Origin: an uncultured Thalassospira sp. | GTDB taxonomy: Bacteria; Pseudomonadota; Alphaproteobacteria; Rhodospirillales_A; Thalassospiraceae | Assembly: GCA_946885765.1 (NCBI GenBank) | Contig: CAMPHD010000279.1 | Location: forward strand, 1-5,066 | Length of the DNA stretch: 5,066 bases | Direction: 5' to 3' | Shown here: positions 1-5,066 of the stretch, in pieces | Layout: each line of letters starts with the position of its first letter | Numbering within the stretch: position 1 is the first letter of the stretch | The notes under the pieces: model-generated | The model's database searches: none | The model's input: only the letters and a program-made list of their open reading frames with translations | What the model was told of the DNA's origin: nothing | Position numbers and translations under genes: made by a program

Positions 1-1
1 A

Positions 2-478
2 TTCACATCCGTGTCATTGAACGGATCGCAATATTTCGCCTTTGACGAAGAAGGCGATTATGTCCTTGCGGGGCGGGGGCGTGCCGGGATGATTATCGGT
101 GAAGATCGTTCGGATCTTCCGGCCAACAAACGGTTCTATTCCGGTGGCGGCGGATCGGTTCGCGGTTACGAATATCAGAAAGTCGGGCCACTTGACGAAG
201 ATGGCGATCCGCTTGGCGGGCGTTCGGTTCTTGAGGCCGGGCTGGAATTCCGGGCACGGGTTACGGAAAGCTTTGGCATCGTGCCATTTGTTGAAGGCGG
301 TAATGTCTTTGAGGCAAGCGACCCCGAAGACCTTGATCTGCTTTGGGCGGCGGGGCTTGGTTTCCGCTATTACACGGCTGTCGGCCCCTTGCGCTTTGAC
401 TTCGCCGTGCCGCTTGATAAGCGTGACAATGTTGACGACGATTTCCAGATTTATCTTAGCCTTGGACAAGCATTTTGA
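2..478 (+). CDS. tamA: TamA, outer-membrane Omp85-family barrel of the TAM complex (partial, C-terminal end)
   Basis: This is the C-terminal part of TamA, the outer-membrane barrel subunit that pairs with TamB. The reading frame is open from base 2 to the TGA at 476-478, about 158 codons, and the gene begins upstream of the window. The GTG at 11 is only an internal valine and not a start. What remains is the last part of the 16-strand barrel domain (bacterial surface antigen/Omp85 family). The RRFY/GGGGSVRGY-type block is visible: VRGY, the conserved Omp85 loop-6 motif that folds back into the barrel, is encoded at 158-169. It is followed by GPLDEDGDPLGG, the SVLEAGLEFR strand, FGIVPFVEGGNVF, and GLGFRYYTAVGPLRFDFAVPLD, all typical of TamA. 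The protein ends in FQIYLSLGQAF (443-475), an amphipathic last strand with a terminal phenylalanine, the classic signal for insertion by BAM. POTRA domains and the signal peptide lie outside the window. The directly following tamB supports TamA over BamA. No frameshift is seen. Confidence 0.95.
   Translation, partial: FTSVSLNGSQYFAFDEEGDYVLAGRGRAGMIIGEDRSDLPANKRFYSGGGGSVRGYEYQKVGPLDEDGDPLGGRSVLEAGLEFRARVTESFGIVPFVEGGNVFEASDPEDLDLLWAAGLGFRYYTAVGPLRFDFAVPLDKRDNVDDDFQIYLSLGQAF
475..478 (+). promoter_or_regulatory. tamA-tamB start/stop overlap (TTGA), likely translational coupling
   Basis: The bases TTGA contain both the proposed tamB start (TTG 475-477) and the tamA stop (TGA 476-478). There is no ATG or GTG in the tamB frame between the upstream in-frame stop (TAG 457-459) and the membrane helix, so a TTG (475 or 481) or the rare ATT at 472 must be used. 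The only Shine-Dalgarno-like bases are a weak GGA at 464-466, eight bases before TTG 475. A poor initiation site fused to the upstream stop suggests that ribosomes finishing tamA re-initiate on tamB, linking the output of the two subunits. The overlap is seen directly; the coupling is inferred. Confidence 0.6.
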
Positions 479-3400
479 CGTTGCCTGACGATCCCAAACC
501 ATCCGGAACCACCAAACGCGGAAAGGTTGCCAAATGGGCGCGACGTGGCGCGATTGCGTTTGCGTGCCTGTTGCTGCTGATGATCGCGATTATCGGCATT
601 GCCGGAACCGGGCCGGTATTGCGTGCGGTAACGCCGTGGCTGAATACTACGGTGGCAGAGGCGATAGAGGGCGATTTCGAACTGGGCCGGATCGAGGGCA
701 GCCTTTGGACAGGGCTTTCGCTTGATCACTTGTCGTTATCGATGCCGTCAAATGGCCTGGCTGTTGATGTCAGCAAATTCGAGTTTGACTGGTCCCCTTT
801 GGCCCTTTTGGGCGGGACGCTTCGGATTGATCGGGTTGAAAGTGCCGCGATTGATGTCGTTTTGCCCGATATGTCAGGCACCGAAGACCCAGTCGAGGAA
901 GAAAAAACCGCGTCGGGCGGTTTTGTGCCGCCACTTGCCATTGAACTTGGCAAGCTGGCGTTAGGGAATGTGCGTATTTCCGACCCGGCCAGTGGCAAAA
1001 GCTTTGCCTATGAGCTGGCGGCCAGTGCTGTGATCCGCGAAAATCTTGCTGCGGCCTTGTCGCTTGATCTGCAACCGCTTGACGACAGCATCGACCATCT
1101 GAAGGCCGATATTGATTTTGATGGCGATGAGCAGCGGTTGAAAGCCGAAATTGACGGCAAGCTTGATCGTGCAGGGTTGGTGATGACCCTTGCGGGATTG
1201 GCACCCGCCGATGCACCGGATGTGACGATCAGCCTTAAAGGCGATGGCCCGGCGGCAGACTGGAAAGGCCGGATCGAACTTGCGGCAAGTGATCTGGTGA
1301 CGCTTGGTGGTGATTTGGGGCTGCGGCTGGAAGGCAGCCTGATCGGGTTTGACCTTGATGGTTTGCTGGCAACGCAAGGGGAACTTGCCGGGCAGCTTCC
1401 GGAACCGTTGCAGGGCGATGTCGATTTGGGGATTGGCGGGCAGTTTGATGCCGATGCCAACCGCCTTTCAATCACGCGCGGCGATATCGGGAAACCCGGA
1501 TTTGCTATGGTTGGTGCGACAGCGGAGCTCGATCTTGATGCCAGTACGGTTCTGGCCGATCTGCGCGCTAATATCGATCCGGCGGTATCGGGACTGATCG
1601 AGGATGCCGTGACATGGGGCGGGCTTGACCTGAACGTGCATGCGGAAGGGCCGCTTGAATTGCCCGATGTGACCGTGATGCTGCGCGGGGACAAGGTCGT
1701 AACGCCGGTATCAACCATCGGGACGCTGGCACTTGATGCCGATCTGCGCGGTGATGAAGACGGGTTTTCGGTTCAAAGCCGGGTCGATGCTTCGGGCAAT
1801 GAATGGCAGGATGCCGATCTTGGGGCGATGCTGGGCAATGCGCAGCAGATTGCCCTTGATGCGGAAATCGCACCGGATTTCAGCAGATTTGCGCTTGGCA
1901 AAATCAACATTACAACGCCGGGCATTTCCATTGACGGCAAGACCGATATCAATGACGTGATGGCGGTGACGGATGGTGAACTGATTGCCGATATCCGTGA
2001 TCTTTCGATCTTTGCACCGATTTCGGGTCTTGATCTGCGCGGGGCGGGGCAGGTTGCGATAAGCGATATTGAATGGTCGATGGAGCAGGGCGGCAAAGCC
2101 GGTATTGCGATCAAATCAGACCAAACCGGGTTTGGTATTGCCGATCTTGACCGTATTGTCGGACCGGCACCAACCATTGACGGCAAGCTTGCGGTCAGTG
2201 ACGCATTTGATCTGTCGATCACGCTTGATCAGATTGCCACTGCGATGATTTCCGGTCCGGCGCAAATTGATATTTCGAACGAATTCAGCCGTTTGACGGT
2301 AAAATCTGATCTTTCGGTTCAACCCGGTGTGGTGCCGCCCGATATTGGTGTTTCCATCGCCCCGGCGACGCTTGCGATCAACCTTGACGGGGATATTGCA
2401 GCACCGGCGGGAGCGATCAAGCTTGCGACACCGTCGGTTTTGGCCGGTGGACAGAAATTTGAAAAGCTTGATCTTGTGAGCGAAATGCGCTGGTCCGATC
2501 AGGCGGTATTATCGCTGATCAACAAGGCCGGGTTTGGTTTGATGGGGCGCAATTACGATCTGGCGGCTGATGTAGTTTTGCCCGCCGATGGGTTGCGGGT
2601 GGATAATATTGCCCTGACGGGTGAACGGCTTGAACTGGTCGGTAGCTTGATGTTGCCAGATTACGCCGTGCCGATGCGTGGCAAGATTTCGGTACGCAAA
2701 CTTGATGCGGTAATGCTGTCTGATTTCGGGGCACCGGTGACGAATGGTGCGCTAACTGCGGATGTGGCGTTTGTGCCGAAAACGGGCCAGCAGCAGATTG
2801 ACGTGAATACGAACATCAAAGGCATTCGGCTTGCCGCCGAAGAAGGGGCCGAACAGCCCGCGGTCGAGGATGTTGTTCTGGCGGGATCGATCCTGAACGC
2901 GTTTGAAAAGCCCGGTTTTGATTTGGCCCTGAACGGGCGCGATATTCGTTTTGTGCCGCTTGCCATTGATCAGTTGCAGACCGAGGTTAGCGGCGATCTT
3001 TCTGCCATCGGGATTGCGATGAATGCAAACGGGCAGCTTCGCGATACCATTCCGGTCAAGCTTGATAGCGATATGGAACTTGGTCTTTCGGACGGAATCA
3101 ATGTTCGTGCCGATCAGCTTGATATCAGTATCGGTAGCCAGAACATCGCCCTTCGCGAGCCGCTGTTATTTACCCAGACCGAAAACGGACAGCAGAAACT
3201 TGACGCGGCATTGAATGTCGGTGCCGGGCAGGTAACCGCAAAACTTGACCATCGGCCAAAGCGCAATTTTGCCGCCAATGCGCGAATTGCCGACCTCGTT
3301 CTGGGGCCGTGGGGTGAGATGTTCGGGTTAAGCGGGCTGGATGGTACGATGAATGTGACCGCCGATATATCCGAAGCGTCCGGACAATTGCCGATTGCGA

Positions 3401-4893
3401 CCGTCAAGGGCGGAATTGAAAACATCACGACGGCGGCTGTAAAGGATATGGCACCGTTTGGGATGGTGCTTGATCTGGCGTTGCAGGACGGTCAGTTTGA
3501 CGGCAATGCCACCCTTGGCAATGAAGAGGCACAGATTGTCGAGGCGCGTGGTACCGTGCCTTTGGGTGTTTCCATCCTCAAACAGGATTTCACACTGGAC
3601 CCCGATGCGCCGATTGATGCGCAGGTCAAGGTGGACGGCGAAATCGCACAATTCTGGCCTTATGTCCCGGCACCTGATCATGTGATGTCCGGGCATCTCA
3701 AACTGGATGTGGTTGCCAAGGGAACGCTTGATGCGCTTGATTGGAATGGCGATATCGCCCTGTCTGACGGGGCGTATGAGCATCTGGAATATGGCACGCT
3801 GTTGAAGCAGATCACGATCAATGGTGACTTTGATCAGAACGGTTTGCGGGTGCCGGAAATTACGGCAACGGATGGCGGGAATGGCCGGATCAGTGGCTCG
3901 GCCGAGGTGACACTGGATGACGATCCGGTGGTCAGTTACAAGGCGGAGCTTAAGATTGATAACGCAGCCCTGTCGCGCAAGGATGAGCTGCAATTCTGGG
4001 CGGATGTGAACACATCCGTCACCGGGACCGAAAAAACCGCCGATATCAAAAGCAATGTAACGCTTCGCCGTGGTGAAGTGGACCTGACACTTGCGCTGCC
4101 TGCGTCGGTTTCAACCCTCGATGTCGAGAATATCGAGGACGCTAAGCAGCGCGAGGAAGAAGAGGAAAAGAAAAAAGCGGCATCGGGTTTTGTCGGCAAT
4201 CTGGATGTGACGGTTGATATTCCGGGGCGTTTGTTTGTGCGCGGGCGGGGCCTTGATTCCGAATGGGGTGGCAAGCTTGATATCAGCGGGACAACCGCAG
4301 AGCCGATCATTGTCGGGCAGTTGCAGGCGCTTCGCGGGCAGCTGGATATCATTGGCAAGACATTCGTGATCAAGGATTCCAAAATCACGTTTTCAGGTGC
4401 AACACCGCCCGATCCATTGTTGGACATTGAAGGCGTCTATACCACCGACGACCTGACGGTGACGGCCGGTTTCCAGGGACCGGCAAGCGATCCGGAACTG
4501 GTTCTGACATCCAACCCGTCCCTGCCGGAGGACGAAATCCTGTCGCAGGTGCTGTTTGGCAAATCGCAAGGAAGCCTGAGCGCGATTGAGGCGGTCCAGC
4601 TTGCCAGTGCGGTGAACGAGCTTTCGGGCGGGGGCGGCGGACTTGATATCGTCGGTTCGGTGCGCCGCTTTATCGGGGCGGATGTTTTGCAGGTGGGGGG
4701 CGGTGAAGACGGCCCGAACGTCAAGGTGGGTAAATACCTGACGGACGGGGTCTATGTCGGCACCAAAACCGGAACCACGCCGGGGTCAAGCGGGGTCGAG
4801 GTCGAGATTGAATTGACGCCAAATATCAGCGTGACCAGCGAAACCACCGAAATCGACAGCAAGGCCGGTGTTCAGTTCCGGCTGGATTACTGA
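475..4893 (+). CDS. tamB: TamB, inner-membrane-anchored AsmA-like TAM subunit (DUF490)
   Basis: TamB bridges the inner and outer membranes and works with TamA in outer-membrane protein assembly; the AsmA-like family is also implicated in phospholipid transport to the outer membrane. The protein has 1472 residues, longer than E. coli TamB (about 1259). A basic N-terminus (K14, R15, K17, K20, R23, R24) precedes one transmembrane helix at about 25-44, giving N-in topology with the rest in the periplasm. The family motif IEGSLWTGLSLDHL is at 73-86. Residues about 90-1220 are repetitive, alternating polar/hydrophobic beta strands rich in D, G, I and L, fitting the grooved beta-taco fold. GDGPAADWKG (256-265) and GTLDALDWNG (1083-1092) are recurring family-type motifs. 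A charged linker REEEEEKKK is at 1226-1234. The C-terminal TamB domain (PF04357 type) follows from about 1239, with IPGRLFVRGRGLDSEWGG (1249-1266) and LPEDEILSQVLFGK (1350-1363). It ends in strand-like sequence closing with FRLDY. The TTG at 475 overlaps the tamA stop; TTG 481 or ATT 472 are alternative starts, and an in-frame TAG at 457-459 bounds the choice. The identity is clear; the exact start is less so. Confidence 0.97.
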   Translation: MTLPDDPKPSGTTKRGKVAKWARRGAIAFACLLLLMIAIIGIAGTGPVLRAVTPWLNTTVAEAIEGDFELGRIEGSLWTGLSLDHLSLSMPSNGLAVDVSKFEFDWSPLALLGGTLRIDRVESAAIDVVLPDMSGTEDPVEEEKTASGGFVPPLAIELGKLALGNVRISDPASGKSFAYELAASAVIRENLAAALSLDLQPLDDSIDHLKADIDFDGDEQRLKAEIDGKLDRAGLVMTLAGLAPADAPDVTISLKGDGPAADWKGRIELAASDLVTLGGDLGLRLEGSLIGFDLDGLLATQGELAGQLPEPLQGDVDLGIGGQFDADANRLSITRGDIGKPGFAMVGATAELDLDASTVLADLRANIDPAVSGLIEDAVTWGGLDLNVHAEGPLELPDVTVMLRGDKVVTPVSTIGTLALDADLRGDEDGFSVQSRVDASGNEWQDADLGAMLGNAQQIALDAEIAPDFSRFALGKINITTPGISIDGKTDINDVMAVTDGELIADIRDLSIFAPISGLDLRGAGQVAISDIEWSMEQGGKAGIAIKSDQTGFGIADLDRIVGPAPTIDGKLAVSDAFDLSITLDQIATAMISGPAQIDISNEFSRLTVKSDLSVQPGVVPPDIGVSIAPATLAINLDGDIAAPAGAIKLATPSVLAGGQKFEKLDLVSEMRWSDQAVLSLINKAGFGLMGRNYDLAADVVLPADGLRVDNIALTGERLELVGSLMLPDYAVPMRGKISVRKLDAVMLSDFGAPVTNGALTADVAFVPKTGQQQIDVNTNIKGIRLAAEEGAEQPAVEDVVLAGSILNAFEKPGFDLALNGRDIRFVPLAIDQLQTEVSGDLSAIGIAMNANGQLRDTIPVKLDSDMELGLSDGINVRADQLDISIGSQNIALREPLLFTQTENGQQKLDAALNVGAGQVTAKLDHRPKRNFAANARIADLVLGPWGEMFGLSGLDGTMNVTADISEASGQLPIATVKGGIENITTAAVKDMAPFGMVLDLALQDGQFDGNATLGNEEAQIVEARGTVPLGVSILKQDFTLDPDAPIDAQVKVDGEIAQFWPYVPAPDHVMSGHLKLDVVAKGTLDALDWNGDIALSDGAYEHLEYGTLLKQITINGDFDQNGLRVPEITATDGGNGRISGSAEVTLDDDPVVSYKAELKIDNAALSRKDELQFWADVNTSVTGTEKTADIKSNVTLRRGEVDLTLALPASVSTLDVENIEDAKQREEEEEKKKAASGFVGNLDVTVDIPGRLFVRGRGLDSEWGGKLDISGTTAEPIIVGQLQALRGQLDIIGKTFVIKDSKITFSGATPPDPLLDIEGVYTTDDLTVTAGFQGPASDPELVLTSNPSLPEDEILSQVLFGKSQGSLSAIEAVQLASAVNELSGGGGGLDIVGSVRRFIGADVLQVGGGEDGPNVKVGKYLTDGVYVGTKTGTTPGSSGVEVEIELTPNISVTSETTEIDSKAGVQFRLDY

Positions 4894-5066
4894 TCAAGTT
4901 TGATATCGCTGATATCAACAAGCGCCCCGCGCCGTGAAATCACGCGGCCAGCGACCTTTTGCGCAACGGCAATGGCGGCAGGCACGTCGCGCCCGGCATT
5001 GCGGGCGGCAAGGTATGATCCGTTAAAGGAATCCCCGGCCGACGTCGTATCGACGATATCGGTGAC
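4887..5066 (-). CDS. kdgK: PfkB-family sugar kinase, probably 2-keto-3-deoxygluconate kinase (partial, C-terminal 59 residues)
   Basis: This frame is open from the right edge of the window and ends at a TAA (complement of TTA at 4887-4889), giving 59 residues that begin VTDIVDTTSAGDSFNG. DTTSAGDSFNGSYL is the second PfkB/ribokinase signature, which forms the anion hole and carries the catalytic base, the aspartate of AGD (codon 5031-5033). The following YLAARNAGRD and VAGRVISRRGALV resemble the C-terminus of 2-keto-3-deoxygluconate kinases, which phosphorylate KDG to KDPG with ATP in the cytoplasm, feeding hexuronate or Entner-Doudoroff-type catabolism. Family membership is firm; the substrate is a judgement from a short tail, and another PfkB sugar kinase is possible. 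One departure from the signature as I recall it is serine (residue 17 of the fragment) where alanine or glycine is usual. The gene converges on tamB and the two coding regions overlap by 7 bases. The start, the substrate-binding half and the promoter lie beyond the window. Confidence 0.85.
   Translation of the reverse strand, partial: VTDIVDTTSAGDSFNGSYLAARNAGRDVPAAIAVAQKVAGRVISRRGALVDISDIKLDQ
4900..4918. repeat. Short inverted repeat at the tamB/kinase convergence
   Basis: TTGATATC and GATATCAA are perfect 8-base arms around a 3-base loop (GCT), starting 7 bases after the tamB stop and lying inside the last codons of the opposite-strand kinase (DISDIK). The stem is A/T-rich, and no T-run follows it on either strand, so it does not look like a standard intrinsic terminator. 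It may be a weak hairpin protecting or ending convergent transcripts, or simply a by-product of the Asp-Ile codons GATATC. The structure is seen; any function is unproven. Confidence 0.4.

Noticed and set aside
11..13. GTG as a start codon for a short separate gene at the left edge
   Set aside because: The frame is already open upstream to base 2 and the sequence is mid-barrel TamA, so the GTG is an internal valine of a truncated gene.
14..502. 162-codon minus-strand frame opposite the end of tamA
   Set aside because: It covers the conserved TamA barrel end and shows no recognisable protein family or own start context.
1008..1718. 236-codon open frame on the minus strand within tamB
   Set aside because: It is fully antisense to strong TamB coding sequence, and its translation is serine/proline/arginine-rich with no recognisable domain, typical of a shadow frame in GC-rich coding DNA.
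3328..3993. 221-codon open frame on the minus strand within tamB
   Set aside because: Antisense to conserved TamB sequence; the translation is low in family-like features and rich in R, I and H without a domain pattern. Treated as a shadow.
475..4893. Many GATATC palindromes as possible binding sites
   Set aside because: They coincide with frequent Asp-Ile codons in a beta-rich protein and show no regular spacing that I can see.
4929..4948. CGTG-AAAT-CACG hairpin as a terminator for tamB
   Set aside because: The stem is only four clean base pairs, lies inside the kinase coding region, and is not followed by a T-run on either strand.
1..5066. A novel defence, mobile or secretion system
   Set aside because: All sequence is accounted for by tamA, tamB and a PfkB kinase, which are known housekeeping families. 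No repeats, integrase, toxin or unknown gene is present.

Overview
This window is a compact, fully coding stretch of a Gram-negative chromosome. I read it as an alphaproteobacterium. The GC content is moderate, roughly mid-50s percent by eye, and the proteins have the look of Rhodospirillales such as Thalassospira. That genus guess is an impression and was not checked by any search.

Layout: (1) Bases 2-478 (+) hold the 3' end of tamA, an outer-membrane Omp85/BamA-superfamily barrel. The gene is cut by the left edge of the window. (2) Bases 475-4893 (+) hold a complete tamB, 1472 codons. It encodes the inner-membrane-anchored, periplasm-spanning partner of TamA. The two genes overlap by 4 bases (TTGA) and are almost certainly co-transcribed and translationally coupled. 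(3) Bases 4887-5066 (-) hold the 3' end of a PfkB-family sugar kinase, most likely 2-keto-3-deoxygluconate kinase. It converges on tamB, and the two coding ends overlap by 7 bases. The kinase gene is cut by the right edge.

How they work together: TamA and TamB form the translocation and assembly module (TAM). TamB is anchored in the inner membrane by one N-terminal helix, crosses the periplasm as a long beta-rich groove, and docks its C-terminal domain on the TamA barrel. The complex is known for outer-membrane protein assembly and, as an AsmA-like protein, for phospholipid transport between the membranes. The kinase is a cytoplasmic sugar-acid enzyme on the other strand and has no evident functional link to TAM.

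There is no non-coding stretch of any length, no RNA gene, mobile element, CRISPR array or recognisable promoter. I found no sign of an undescribed system: this is a conserved housekeeping locus. The points worth a second look are small: the TTG start inside the tamA stop, two similar charged linkers near opposite ends of TamB, repeated short motifs in TamB, a single cysteine in TamB, and the tail-to-tail overlap with a small inverted repeat beside it.
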